In this document: piece by piece, positions 55,783 through 64,000 of the stretch
How the letters are laid out: every line of letters starts with the position of its first letter
Position numbering within the stretch: position 1 is the first letter of the stretch
DNA from: Mycobacterium kiyosense
GTDB taxonomy: Bacteria > Actinomycetota > Actinomycetes > Mycobacteriales > Mycobacteriaceae
Assembly (NCBI GenBank): GCA_021654635.1
Contig: AP025179.1
Span: 3,534,001-3,598,000 of the forward strand
Direction of reading: 5' to 3'
Length of the DNA: 64,000 nt
Made by a program: the position numbers and the translations under genes
The notes under the pieces: model-generated
What the model saw: only the letters and a program-made list of their open reading frames with translations
Database searches by the model: none
Told to the model about the DNA's origin: nothing

Positions 55783-56720
55783 GCCCCGTCCCCCAGCACC
55801 GCGAAATCGTGGTTCGGCTTCGTGGGCTGCGCAAGCAGTACGGGTCCGTCACGGCAGTTTCCGATCTCGATCTCGAAGTGCACGCCGCCGAGGTGTTCGC
55901 CCTACTGGGCCCCAATGGCGCAGGTAAGACCACCACCATCGAGATGTGCGAGGGATTCGTCCGCCCCGACGCCGGCAGCGTCGAGGTGCTCGGCCTGGAC
56001 CCGATCGCCGACAACGCGCGACTGCGGCCCCGCATCGGGGTGATGCTGCAGGGCGGCGGCGGCTACCCGGCCGCGCGCGCCGGCGAAATGCTGCACCTGG
56101 TGGCCTCCTACGCCGCCGACCCACTGGATCCCGCCTGGCTGCTCGACACGCTGGGCCTGACCGACGCCGCCCGTACCACCTATCGACGGCTCTCCGGCGG
56201 CCAGCAGCAGCGGCTGGCGCTGGCATGCGCCCTGGTCGGGCGCCCCGAGCTGGTGTTTCTCGACGAGCCCACCGCCGGGATGGACGCCCACGCCCGGGTG
56301 CTGGTGTGGGAGCTGATCGACGCGCTGCGCCGCGACGGCGTCACCGTGGTGCTCACCACGCATCACCTCAAGGAGGCCGAGGAACTCGCCGACCGCCTGG
56401 TCATCATCGACCACGGGACGACGGTCGCCGCGGGCAAACCCGCCGATCTGATGCGCAGCGGCGCCAAAGGCCAGTTGCGGTTCAGCGCACCCCCGCGCCT
56501 GGACCTGTCGCTGCTGAGCGCCGCGCTGCCGGAGGGCTACATTGCCACCGAACTGACGCCCGGCGAGTACCTGGTCGAAGGCGAAGTGGGACCCCAGGTG
56601 CTCGCCACGGTCACGGCGTGGTGCGCACAGATCGACGTACTCGCCACCGACATGCGCGTCGAGCAGCGCAGTCTCGAGGACGTCTTCCTCGAACTCACCG
56701 GCAGGAAGCTGCGGCAATGA
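55779..56720 (+). CDS. ABC exporter ATP-binding protein (Rv1458c homologue)
   Basis: 313 residues: Walker A GPNGAGKTT, Q-loop, signature LSGGQQQRLALA, Walker B LVFLDEPTAGMD, switch His in LTTHHLKEAEELAD, and a C-terminal domain (FLELTGRKLRQ) typical of drug- or lipid-type exporters. GTG 55779 overlaps mptB. With the permease it forms an export system of unknown substrate, perhaps lipid related given mptB. Confidence 0.93.
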   Translation: MSPVPQHREIVVRLRGLRKQYGSVTAVSDLDLEVHAAEVFALLGPNGAGKTTTIEMCEGFVRPDAGSVEVLGLDPIADNARLRPRIGVMLQGGGGYPAARAGEMLHLVASYAADPLDPAWLLDTLGLTDAARTTYRRLSGGQQQRLALACALVGRPELVFLDEPTAGMDAHARVLVWELIDALRRDGVTVVLTTHHLKEAEELADRLVIIDHGTTVAAGKPADLMRSGAKGQLRFSAPPRLDLSLLSAALPEGYIATELTPGEYLVEGEVGPQVLATVTAWCAQIDVLATDMRVEQRSLEDVFLELTGRKLRQ

Positions 56721-57490
56721 GCGACCTGTTCCCGCCCGGCACTTTCGCTCCGGACCCGCGCCCCAGCGCGGTGCCGACGATGCTGGCCGCCCAGTTCAAC
56801 CTCGAAGCAAAGCTGCTGCTGCGCAACGGCGAGCAGCTGCTGCTGACCATGTTCATCCCGATCACGCTGCTGGTCGGGCTCAGCCTGCTACCGTTCGGGT
56901 CGTTCCGTGAGCCCCGCGCCGCGGTGTTCACTCCCGCGATCATGGCGTTGGCCGTCATCTCCACCGCGTTCACTGGGCAGGCCATCGCGGTCGCTTTCGA
57001 CCGCCGCTACGGCGCATTGAAGCGGCTTGGAGCCACCCCGCTACCGGTCTGGGGCATCATCGCCGGCAAGTCGCTGGCCGTGATCTTCACCGTCTTTCTG
57101 CAGTCAATCATCCTGGGCGGCATAGGTTTTGCGTTGGGATGGCGGCCGGGTTTGGCGGCCCTGGCCTTGGGTGCGCTGGTGATCGCGCTGGGTACCGCGG
57201 GGTTCGCCGCGCTGGGCCTGCTGCTCGGCGGCACCTTGAAAGCCGAGGTGGTGCTGGCCCTGGCCAACCTGTTGTGGTTCGTCTTCGCCGGGTTGGGCGC
57301 ACTGACGCTGGAGAGCGGCATGATTCCGACGGCGGTCAAGTGGGCGGCCCGGTTGACGCCGTCCGGGGCGCTCACCGAGGCGCTGACCCAAGCTATGGCG
57401 CTGCGGGTGGATTGGTTCGGGATCGCTGTTCTTGCGGGCTGGGGGGCGCTGGCGGCCCTGGCGGCGCGACGCTGGTTCCGCTTCACCTGA
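56717..57490 (+). CDS. ABC-2 type permease (Rv1457c homologue)
   Basis: 257 residues with six helices, the ABC-2 permease pattern (FDRRYGALKRLGATPLPVWG at the cytoplasmic coupling region). ATG 56717 overlaps the ATPase stop by four bases. Partner of the preceding ATPase. A family B hairpin-iteron repeat begins 8 bases after its stop. Confidence 0.93.
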   Translation: MSDLFPPGTFAPDPRPSAVPTMLAAQFNLEAKLLLRNGEQLLLTMFIPITLLVGLSLLPFGSFREPRAAVFTPAIMALAVISTAFTGQAIAVAFDRRYGALKRLGATPLPVWGIIAGKSLAVIFTVFLQSIILGGIGFALGWRPGLAALALGALVIALGTAGFAALGLLLGGTLKAEVVLALANLLWFVFAGLGALTLESGMIPTAVKWAARLTPSGALTEALTQAMALRVDWFGIAVLAGWGALAALAARRWFRFT

Positions 57491-57497
57491 CTTGCGC

Positions 57498-57634
57498 GAT
57501 TCACTCTGCGGCCAGGGCGCGGAAGTGCGAGTGGCATGCGCCGTGAACGCAGGGTCAACGGTCGTCAGCGCAGAGTCAACGGGTCGTCAGCGCAGAGTCA
57601 ACGCGTCGTCCGCGCAGAGTCAACGGGGCGTCAG
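57498..57634 (+). repeat. Family B hairpin plus four iterons, copy 2
   Basis: CACTCTGCG ... GGGCGC ... GCGCC ... CGCAGGGTC forms the two-part stem. Then CGCAGAGTCAACG-type iterons begin at 57548, 57569, 57591 and 57613 (period 21-22). The last iteron contains the stop codon of the nuclease-like gene on the other strand. No terminator U tract is seen. Confidence 0.8.
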
Positions 57635-58483
57635 CGAGTCCCAGGCGCGCTGAACCCGTCGAACGATGTCGGCCGGGTGCTGGCGCGCCACCACCCTGAC
57701 CACGGTCCAGCCCACTCGGTCGAGATATTCCTGGCGCTCGACATCCCACGCGTACTGGGCGGGGTCGGTCCAATGCTGGTCGCCGTCGTATTCAGCGGCC
57801 AACATGATGTCCTCCCAACCCATGTCGAGGAAATAGCGGGGAAAGCCGTCGGGGCCCGGTACGGGTATCTGAGTCCGCGGCCGCGGGAAACCCGCCTCGA
57901 TCAACAACAGCCGCAGCCAGGTCTCCTTCGGCGACTGGGCGCCACCGTCAACCAGCGCCAGTACTTCCTGCAATCGACACAGCCCTCGGGCGCGCCGGTG
58001 GTTGCCGGCCAACGCCGCCACGTCACGGACCCTGAAACCGGTGGCAGCGGCAAGCGCATCGAGTTGGGCGACTGCGCGACCGAGCGTGCCGCGTCGGCCG
58101 AGGTCGAATGCGGTGCGCTCCGGTGTTGTGACGGGTAAACCATCCAGCCGTTCGTATTCGCCGTCGACCAGCAGGTCAGCTCTGGTCACCACACGTGGTG
58201 GGGTTCTCGCGTTGCGCCAGATCAACTCGATCGGCGCCGCCGGATCGACCCACTTGGCCCCATGCATCGCCGAAGCGGCAAGGCCGGCTATCACCGCTTC
58301 TCGACGTGACCACAGCCAGGCGGCTGCTGTGCGCTGCCGCAGCGACGGCTCAACCCACTTGTCCAGGTAGACGTTCGGCATTATGGCGCGGTAGTACCTG
58401 CGCAGCTGGTAGCGGTTGAGGTCGCCGCGGGCCAACGCCTCACTGCCGATGAACGGTTGCTGCCCAAAGCTCACCGCGCGCAT
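57620..58483 (-). CDS. DUF559-type nuclease-like protein with AbiEi-like N terminus, 287 aa
   Basis: The N-terminal half resembles the AbiEi-type winged-helix region common in mycobacteria (AAAWLWSRREAVIAGLAASA, MHGAKWVD). The C-terminal half has a restriction-endonuclease-like fold with the acidic positions in LDMGWEDIMLAAEYDGDQHW, the PD-(D/E)XK pattern of DUF559/Vsr-like proteins. ATG 58483 is preferred; the frame continues into the upstream repeat, which is unlikely to be coding. The stop overlaps a repeat. It separates homologues (Rv1457c and ctaA) that are neighbours in M. tuberculosis. Function unknown. Confidence 0.75.
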   Translation of the reverse strand: MRAVSFGQQPFIGSEALARGDLNRYQLRRYYRAIMPNVYLDKWVEPSLRQRTAAAWLWSRREAVIAGLAASAMHGAKWVDPAAPIELIWRNARTPPRVVTRADLLVDGEYERLDGLPVTTPERTAFDLGRRGTLGRAVAQLDALAAATGFRVRDVAALAGNHRRARGLCRLQEVLALVDGGAQSPKETWLRLLLIEAGFPRPRTQIPVPGPDGFPRYFLDMGWEDIMLAAEYDGDQHWTDPAQYAWDVERQEYLDRVGWTVVRVVARQHPADIVRRVQRAWDSLTPR

Positions 58484-58532
58484 GTTGGCAGCCGAGAGCG
58501 TCCCCGGCCAGTCAGCCCGCAACCCGTTCGTC

Positions 58533-58632
58533 GACTCTGCGGCTATGGCGCAGAAGTGCGAGTGGCGTGCGCCCTGCACGCAGAGTCAACGTGCAACCGC
58601 GCAGAATCAACGCGCAACCGCGCAGAGTCAAT
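58533..58632 (+). repeat. Family B hairpin plus three iterons, copy 3
   Basis: GACTCTGCG pairs with CGCAGAGTC (9 of 9) and GGCGCA with TGCGCC (6 of 6), followed by iterons at 58579, 58600 and 58621 (period 21). Same direction as copy 2, so the two copies are direct repeats around the nuclease-like gene. It lies about 50 bases upstream of both ctaA and that gene's start. Confidence 0.8.
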
Positions 58633-58683
58633 GGGCAAAACGGTTGTCGCTACGATCGGGCGGTGGCCGTCGGACGAGCGTTG

Positions 58684-59621
58684 ATGCGTGCGGTGGACCT
58701 ACTCCCCGACCCCAGCCTGCGCGTCCAGCGGGTCCTGGCCGCTGCCGTCATCCTCACCCAGGGCGGTATCGCCGTCACCGGGGCCATCGTGCGCGTCACC
58801 GCCTCCGGGTTGGGCTGCCCGACCTGGCCGCAGTGCTTTCCGGGCAGCTTCACCCCCGTCGCGGTCGCCGAGGTGCCGCGCATCCATCAGGCGGTCGAGT
58901 TCGGCAACCGGATGATCACCTTCGCCGTCGTGATCACCGCGGCACTGGCGGTGCTGGCCCTGACGCGGGGCCCGGCGGCGCCGCGAAGTGCTGGTCTATG
59001 CGTGGCTGATGCCGGCGTCCACGGTGGTACAAGCGGTCATCGGCGGCATCACGGTGCGGACCGGGTTGCTCTGGTGGACGGTGGCCATCCACCTGCTGAC
59101 GTCGATGAGCATGGTGTGGCTGTCGGTGCTGCTCTACGTCAAGGTGGGCGAGCCCGACGACGGGGTGGCCGAACAGCGGGTCGCCACACCGCTGCGATTG
59201 CTCACCGCGCTCAGCGCGCTGAATCTGGCCGCGGTGCTGGTGACCGGCACCCTGGTCACCGCCGCCGGCCCGCACGCCGGCGACAAAAAGCCCCAGCCGC
59301 ACCGTGCCGCGGCTGACGATCGAGATCACCACCCTGGTGCACGCGCACTCGTCGCTGCTGGTGTCCTACCTGTCGCTGCTGGTGGGCTTGGGATTCGGCC
59401 TGGTCGCGGTGCACGCCGCGCCCGCCGTCACGCGACGCCTCGCGGTGTTGGTGGCGCTGGTCTTCGCACAGGCTGCCGTGGGCACCGCGCAGTTCTATAC
59501 CGGGGTGCCCGCCGCCCTGGTCGCGATCCACGTGGCCGGCGCAGCGGCCTGCACGGCGGCCACCGCGGCGCTATGGGCGTCGATGCGAGAACGGGCCCAG
59601 CCCGAGGCGCTCCAGGGCTGA
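58684..59621 (+). CDS. ctaA: Heme A synthase CtaA/Cox15 (Rv1456c); two apparent indels
   Basis: About 312 residues in eight helices; oxidises heme O to heme A for cytochrome aa3. Motifs: VRVTASGLGCPTWPQC, the heme-ligand His in RIHQAVEFGNR and in HLLTSMSMVWL, and LVHAHSSLLVSYLSLL. Three frames must be joined: an extra base near 58984 (then VLVYAWLMPASTVVQAVIGG) and one extra A in the five-A run 59284-59288 (AGDKSPSRTVPRLTIEITTL). Both lie in short runs. ATG 58684. The 3' end overlaps the convergent ATP-grasp gene by about 50 bases. Confidence 0.88.
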
Positions 59622-60389
59622 CTCCACGGCCAGCGCGAACTGACGCTGGGCCAGTCCGCGTGTCTCGACATCCAGCCGCAGCCAGCCCAGCGACGGGTCG
59701 ATCAGACCCAGGCCCAGTACCCGGTTCCCGACCAGATGCACCCGCGCATACAACAATTCGCCTGGTGCAGTGGCCAGCGCAGCGGCACCGGCATCCCACA
59801 GCTCGAAGTCCGCTTCGCCTTGGTGCAGCGCGTCGCCCACGGTGACGAACGCGTGCGACGGTTTCCCGCCCAGAAACACCAGCACCGTCTCTGGCGCCGC
59901 CGGAGCCGACTGCACCCACACATCCGTGTCGCACTGGTCGACATAGGCCTGCACCGCGGACGGATCGCTGAACCGCCGCGTCCCGGTCCCCACCGCCGGG
60001 CCGACGAAGTAGTGGTCACCTTGAGCGAGCCGGACAGCCTCGCCGTGCGCGTAGCGCACGCCCGGCACGACCGGCACATCGCGTTCGGTCAGCCTGCCCA
60101 GATAGCGGCGGTTGCTGTTCCAGGCGACGACGGCCGGCGGGTTCAGCAGATTCGGCACGGCTCGCGTCCAGGCCAGGAACTCGTCGAGACGCCGGACGTA
60201 GTCCCGGGCCGCGCGCAGGATCACCAGGTCCGCCGCGGAGGTATCCGGGTGGTCCCAGGGCAGCCAGCGCGCGTGCAGACCGCGAATGCGCAAGGCGCCC
60301 ACCAGCCCGGCGTCGTCACCTGCGGCGTCCTGCGATTCCCCCGTCAACACGATGCGCGGGTGGAAGGTATCCGGTCGGGCTAGCTTCAT
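59571..60389 (-). CDS. ATP-grasp family protein (Rv1455 homologue)
   Basis: 272 residues from ATG 60389 (MKLARPDTFHPRIVLTGES). The N-terminal pre-ATP-grasp fold (DLVILRAARDYVRRLDEFLAW, AVVAWNSNRRYLGRL) and the later YFVGPAVGTGTRRF and YARVHLVGNRVLGLGLIDPS match RimK/glutathione-synthetase-like ATP-grasp enzymes, which join a carboxylate to an amine or thiol. The substrate is unknown. Divergent from qor with only 19 bases between the start codons, so their promoters overlap. Confidence 0.8.
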   Translation of the reverse strand: MKLARPDTFHPRIVLTGESQDAAGDDAGLVGALRIRGLHARWLPWDHPDTSAADLVILRAARDYVRRLDEFLAWTRAVPNLLNPPAVVAWNSNRRYLGRLTERDVPVVPGVRYAHGEAVRLAQGDHYFVGPAVGTGTRRFSDPSAVQAYVDQCDTDVWVQSAPAAPETVLVFLGGKPSHAFVTVGDALHQGEADFELWDAGAAALATAPGELLYARVHLVGNRVLGLGLIDPSLGWLRLDVETRGLAQRQFALAVESALERLGLGPFSHRRP

Positions 60390-60408
60390 GCCCGGGCATG
60401 ATAGCGAC

Positions 60409-61383
60409 ATGCATGCGATCGAAGTCAGCGCAACCGGCGGCCCCGAAGTCCTGAACTACACCGAGTTGCCGCAGCCCGACCCCGGGCCCGGCGAGGTGTT
60501 GATCAAAGCGGAGGCCATCGGCGTCAACTTCATCGACACCTATTTCCGCACCGGGCAGTACCCGCGGCCGCTGCCCTTCGTGCTCGGCTCGGAGGTGTGC
60601 GGCACGGTCGTTGCCGCCGGCTCCGAGGTCGAGGACCTCGCCGTGGGCGACCGGGTGGTCAGTGCCGCCGCCAACGGCGGTTACGCCGAATTCTGCACTG
60701 CCCCAGCATTTTTGACGACGAATGTGCCCGACGGCATCAGCTCCGAGGTGGCCGCGTCGGCGCTGTTGAAAGGGCTGACCGCGCAGTACTTGCTCACCTC
60801 GGTGTACCCGGTGCAGGCCGGGGACAGCGTGCTGGTGCACGCCGGCGCCGGCGGCGTGGGCCTGATCCTGACCCAGTGGGCCACCCACCTTGGGGCGCGG
60901 GTGATCACGACGGTCTCTACGCCGGACAAGGAACGACTGTCGCGCCAGGCGGGCGCCGTCGAGGTGCTCCCCTACCCGGACGACGCGGATCGATTCGGGC
61001 ACCGGGTGCGCGAGCTCACCGACGGCGTCGGGGTGGCCGTGGTGTACGACGGCGTGGGCGCGACGACGTTCGACGCCAGCCTGGCCAGCCTGGCGGTGCG
61101 CGGCACGCTGGCCCTGTTCGGCGCCGCCAGCGGACCCGTCCCCCCGTTCGACCCGCAGCGCCTGAACTACGCCGGGTCGGTGTACCTCACCCGGCCGTCG
61201 TTGGCCCATTTCACCCGCACCGCACAGGAGTTCAGCTGGCGAGCCGACGAATTGTTCGGCGTGATCGCCAGCGACGCAGTGCAAGTCGCGGTCGGTGGCA
61301 GCTATCCGCTGGCTGAGGCCGCGCGCGCCCACACCGACTTGGAGGGCCGCAAAACCAGCGGTTCGATCGTGCTGCTCCCTTAG
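60409..61383 (+). CDS. qor: NADPH:quinone reductase, zinc-independent MDR family (Rv1454c)
   Basis: 324 residues. N-terminal GroES-like domain and Rossmann domain with the NADPH loop VHAGAGGVGLILTQWA; the YDGVGATTFDASL segment is typical of QOR. No structural-zinc cysteines. ATG 60409. The stop overlaps the convergent PPE gene stop by two bases. Confidence 0.94.
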   Translation: MHAIEVSATGGPEVLNYTELPQPDPGPGEVLIKAEAIGVNFIDTYFRTGQYPRPLPFVLGSEVCGTVVAAGSEVEDLAVGDRVVSAAANGGYAEFCTAPAFLTTNVPDGISSEVAASALLKGLTAQYLLTSVYPVQAGDSVLVHAGAGGVGLILTQWATHLGARVITTVSTPDKERLSRQAGAVEVLPYPDDADRFGHRVRELTDGVGVAVVYDGVGATTFDASLASLAVRGTLALFGAASGPVPPFDPQRLNYAGSVYLTRPSLAHFTRTAQEFSWRADELFGVIASDAVQVAVGGSYPLAEAARAHTDLEGRKTSGSIVLLP

Positions 61384-62919
61384 CTTCCGGTATCCCCGGC
61401 GGAGGGCAGCAACGGCAGACTCGGGCCGCCACCGTACGGGTCGCCGGCCAGTGTGGTCAGGCCGGCCGGCCGAACCGGCTGCCTGGTCGACGTCGCGGTG
61501 CAACCCAGCGGGCCGGCAGACCGGTCGGATGCTTGCGGCCCTTCGTCGAAATCGGTTGTCATGTAAACGTATTCATCGGCATAGCCGTGCTGCTGCTTGT
61601 ACTGCCGGCGCCGGTTGCGCGCTTTGCGGCGGCCGGCGGTTGCGGCGGCCGCCGCCACACCGTCGGGTTCGGGCGTCTTGGCGCGTGACGACGCGCCGCC
61701 GGTGCCGCGATGCACGGGGCCGGAGCCGACGCCGGGACCGCCGCCGACCGCGTAGGGAACGAATGTATGACCGGCCGGGACGGACGGCGCGGCGGACGGC
61801 GGAGGCGAACTGACCGTGCTCACCGTCGTGACCGGGGCCGGAGCCGACGCGCTCGGCGGCACCGACCCGACCTGCGCGACGCCAATCGTCGAGGCGGGCA
61901 CGGCAGTGGCCGCGCCCACCACCGGAGCCGGCACCGGCCCGACCGCCTCGGCAGAGGGCAGCGTGGCCATCCCGGCCACCGCCGCCACACTGGCTGCGGC
62001 GGCGGGCAGCGTCGGCAGGGTCGACCCCAGCGGAGAAGACGCGATCACCACCGCCAGCGCCGGATGGACTGTCAGGTAGGCGGTCAGCAGCTGCGCCGGC
62101 GTGATCCCGGCGAGGGACTGCAGGACAGATATCGGATTGGTCAGCAACAAGCTGGATCCAATCCTGCAAGCTCCCGGCGTCGTCGCCGAAGAGCAGTAGC
62201 CGGGAGATCCAAAACCCCTGCTGAAGTGGGCTGGTGTAGGAGGCGTACGGGATGCCGTTGAGGGTGCCGGCGGTGGGGTCCCAATCCATCCCGATCAGTC
62301 GCAGCACGGACTGGACGAGCTGCTGCGGGCCCTGCCGGCTCTCATACGGCGGGTCCGACGACGCTGCGGTCGATGCTGCAGAATTGAAAATCTGCGGCAC
62401 CGCAGCGTCGTCCGGACTCGCCGTCAGCGCGCCGCGCGAAAGCGCCTCGTACGCCGACATGATGGTGGCGGCCTGAACCCACATGCGTACGTAGTCGGCT
62501 TCGTTGAGGGCAATCGGAATGGTGTTGATGCCAAAGAAATTCGTGGCTGTGAGGATCGCGTGCGCGGCGTGATTGGCCGCCAGTTCGGGCAGTGTCGGCA
62601 TGCCCGCCAGCGCGGCGGTGTAGGCGCTGGCCACTGCTTCGTGCTGGGCGGCCCTGGCTGCGCTGGCGACGGCTGCCGAGGTCAACCACTCCAGGTAGGG
62701 TGCGTGCGCCGTCACATACGCCTCGGAGCTGGGCCCCTGCCAGGTTCCGGCGTGTACCGACGCCAACAGCGCACCGAGTTCTTCACCGGCTGAGGCGTAT
62801 TCGGCGCTCAGCGAGGCCCACGCCGCCGCCGCTGCCAGCAAGGGACCGGGGCCCGGCCCGCTGCTCAGCAACGCCGAATGTACCTCTGGAGGCGAAGCCA
62901 TCCAGAAGATGGTGGCCAT
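61380..62919 (-). CDS. PPE family protein; one apparent extra base
   Basis: About 512 residues. The first 180 are a PPE domain ([19 protein letters not shown], the WxG in [28 protein letters not shown]). The C-terminal part is Ala/Pro-rich and ends in a basic patch [18 protein letters not shown]. The frame changes at the AA pair 62149-62150 of the + strand; removing one base gives [23 protein letters not shown] 62919 gives [11 protein letters not shown]; an in-frame ATG at 62901 is possible. No PE partner is adjacent, but a 26-codon frame lies just upstream. Confidence 0.85.
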
Positions 62920-62922
62920 CGG

Positions 62923-63003
62923 TCAGCCGCAGACCGGATGCCCTGCCTGGGTCGTGGCGGCGCAGTACGTGCCCGGATCCATCCAACCGGCATCGAACGT
63001 CAT
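62923..63003 (-). CDS. 26-residue reading frame upstream of the PPE gene
   Basis: ATG 63003 has GGAAGGGG about 8 bases upstream, a better ribosome site than the PPE gene itself. The product reads MTFDAGWMDPGTYC then AATTQAGHPVCG, with two cysteines, and ends 3 bases before the PPE ATG. It could be a small protein or a leader whose translation feeds the PPE gene. I do not recognise a family. Confidence 0.5.
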   Translation of the reverse strand: MTFDAGWMDPGTYCAATTQAGHPVCG

Positions 63004-63177
63004 GCCAGACACCCCTTCCACGGCGGGTACCGGATGAGCCAATATCGCTACGAAGGGTAGCGCAAATCGGCACAGGCCGCCGCCTTAACGCCGATCTCTG
63101 TTTGTCGTGTTCGTATCGCCCGAATTGCCCGGTTCGGCAGGCGAATTGGCGTCCCCGGGGCATCACTCGGGCGGCGA

Positions 63178-63813
63178 CTATGTTCGCCGGGCGAGTTCCA
63201 GCGCCGCCGCGACGACGGGCTTGGCCCACTTCGGTGTCGCAGCCAAATCAGCGGGCCCGGCGATGCGGCCATGCTCCATGTGCAGCACCAGGATCGGTTG
63301 CGGCACCTGCCCGGTCGCGGGGTCGGCGGTCACCGAGTTGTCGTAGACCCGTAGCTCGCTCAGCACGGGCAGCAATGTCACGAGGTTGATCAGGCTGTGC
63401 CGGTAACGGCGACGGATATCGGCTTCCGGGATGTCGTGCCCGCCGGCACGAACCCGCTGGCGCACCCGGTCGATGTGCGCCTCGGCACTGTTGAGCCCTA
63501 CGTAGAAGACGTGGATCTCGGCGCCACGCCCGGCGGCGTCGGCCAACAGCCGCGGCATCGTGGTGCCGCCGAGTGTGGTCTCGAACGTGAAATCCAGACC
63601 TCGCTCGATGGCCAGTTCCAGCATCCGTCGGCCCTGTTGCCAGGCGGCGGCGTTAGCCGCGGTCTGACCCATCCCGGGATTGGCAGCCTTGATCTCCCGC
63701 GCCGCCTCGTCCGGGTTGTAGTACTGGCCGCCCTTGTCCCGGATCGTGGCGCCGACGATGCTGCTCTTGCCGGCGCCGTTGACGCCTGCCAGCACATTGA
63801 TCCGCTGCGTCAA
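63178..63813 (-). CDS. Zeta-toxin-like P-loop kinase
   Basis: 211 residues. Walker A GVNGAGKSSIVG at the N terminus, an FTFETTLGGTTM stretch like the substrate/lid Thr region of zeta kinases, and arginines in the RVRAGGHDIPEADIRRRYR lid. Zeta toxins phosphorylate UDP-N-acetyl sugars; other members are phosphotransferases of unknown substrate. TTG 63813 overlaps the stop of the upstream gene as TTGA, so translation is coupled. This is the last gene of its unit; 117 bases without a clear gene separate it from the PPE leader. Confidence 0.8.
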   Translation of the reverse strand: MTQRINVLAGVNGAGKSSIVGATIRDKGGQYYNPDEAAREIKAANPGMGQTAANAAAWQQGRRMLELAIERGLDFTFETTLGGTTMPRLLADAAGRGAEIHVFYVGLNSAEAHIDRVRQRVRAGGHDIPEADIRRRYRHSLINLVTLLPVLSELRVYDNSVTADPATGQVPQPILVLHMEHGRIAGPADLAATPKWAKPVVAAALELARRT

Positions 63814-64000
63814 CGTGCGCGCGCGGCGCGTGCCACCTTCACCGCAGCGGCACCCATCTCCGCCGGGGTGGCGTCGAACGCGGCGGCGACACCGGCTTTG
63901 GCTTCCGGAGTCTGCATGGCGGCCAGCAGCTCGTCGAAGCGATCGCTGAGGTCGTCGAGCGCGGGCGCCGCCGGCGCGGTCAGCGCTTCGAATTCGGCGT
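63810..64000 (-). CDS. Partner gene of the zeta-like toxin (C-terminal part; runs off the right edge)
   Basis: About 62 residues visible (AEFEALTAPAAPALDDLSDR then FDELLAAMQTPEAKAGVAAA, ending KVARAARAR). No stop interrupts the frame to the edge of the window. The helical, Ala-rich composition and the 4-base overlap with the toxin are typical of an antitoxin, but the N-terminal domain needed to decide lies outside the window. Confidence 0.55.
   Translation of the reverse strand, partial: AEFEALTAPAAPALDDLSDRFDELLAAMQTPEAKAGVAAAFDATPAEMGAAAVKVARAARAR

Noticed and set aside
57536..58138. Open frame of 200 codons starting inside the family B iterons, antisense to the nuclease-like gene
   Set aside because: It reads the iterons as protein and then runs antisense to a gene with clear domain features.

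Overview
The window is GC-rich chromosomal DNA from a slow-growing, non-tuberculous Mycobacterium. This rests on the synteny: read from right to left it follows the M. tuberculosis order from qor (Rv1454c) to lipL (Rv1497). It includes fabG1-inhA-hemH, moxR1-ripB-ripA, acn, ctpD, the suf operon with a 359-residue intein in SufB, mptB, mutA-mutB, a PE_PGRS gene and a PPE gene. PE_PGRS genes argue against the M. avium complex; the species cannot be fixed from the sequence alone.

Layout. 1-9.1 kb is an accessory block read leftwards: two short-chain dehydrogenases and three large polytopic membrane proteins of glycosyltransferase-C appearance. One membrane gene is cut twice by two different, complete IS3-family elements with their target duplications still visible, and also carries a frameshift. 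9.4-16 kb holds lipL, meaB and mutB-mutA (methylmalonyl-CoA mutase and its G-protein chaperone). 16.1-21.1 kb is a region that differs from M. tuberculosis: a TVP38-type protein, a membrane-tethered trypsin-like protease, a two-component system, a Gly/Pro-rich membrane protein and a DoxX-like protein. 21.1-32.6 kb is the SPFH/NfeD pair, Rv1486c, hemH, inhA, fabG1, the VWA/DUF58/MoxR cluster, ripB, ripA and Rv1476. 32.6-33.6 kb is a non-coding stretch full of tandem repeats and large hairpins. 33.6-46.7 kb carries acn, a TetR regulator, an ABC-F protein, echA12, two thioredoxins, ctpD, PE_PGRS, fadE15 and a lipoprotein. 46.7-54 kb is the complete suf Fe-S assembly operon (sufR-sufB-sufD-sufC-sufS-sufU-sufT). 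54-61.4 kb holds mptB with an ABC exporter, a nuclease-like gene bracketed by repeats, ctaA, an ATP-grasp protein and qor. The right end has a PPE gene preceded by a 26-codon reading frame, and a zeta-like toxin with its partner running off the edge.

Two cautions and one highlight. Many genes, among them fabG1 (essential in relatives), meaB, ctpD, ctaA and the stomatin-like gene, are broken by single-base indels, mostly in short homopolymers. This looks more like sequence error than biology, and these are annotated as genes with a presumed indel. The most unexplained structure is two families of hairpin-plus-iteron repeats. Family A lies between Rv1476 and acn. Family B occurs three times, and two of its copies bracket a DUF559/AbiEi-like nuclease gene that separates the Rv1457c and ctaA homologues.
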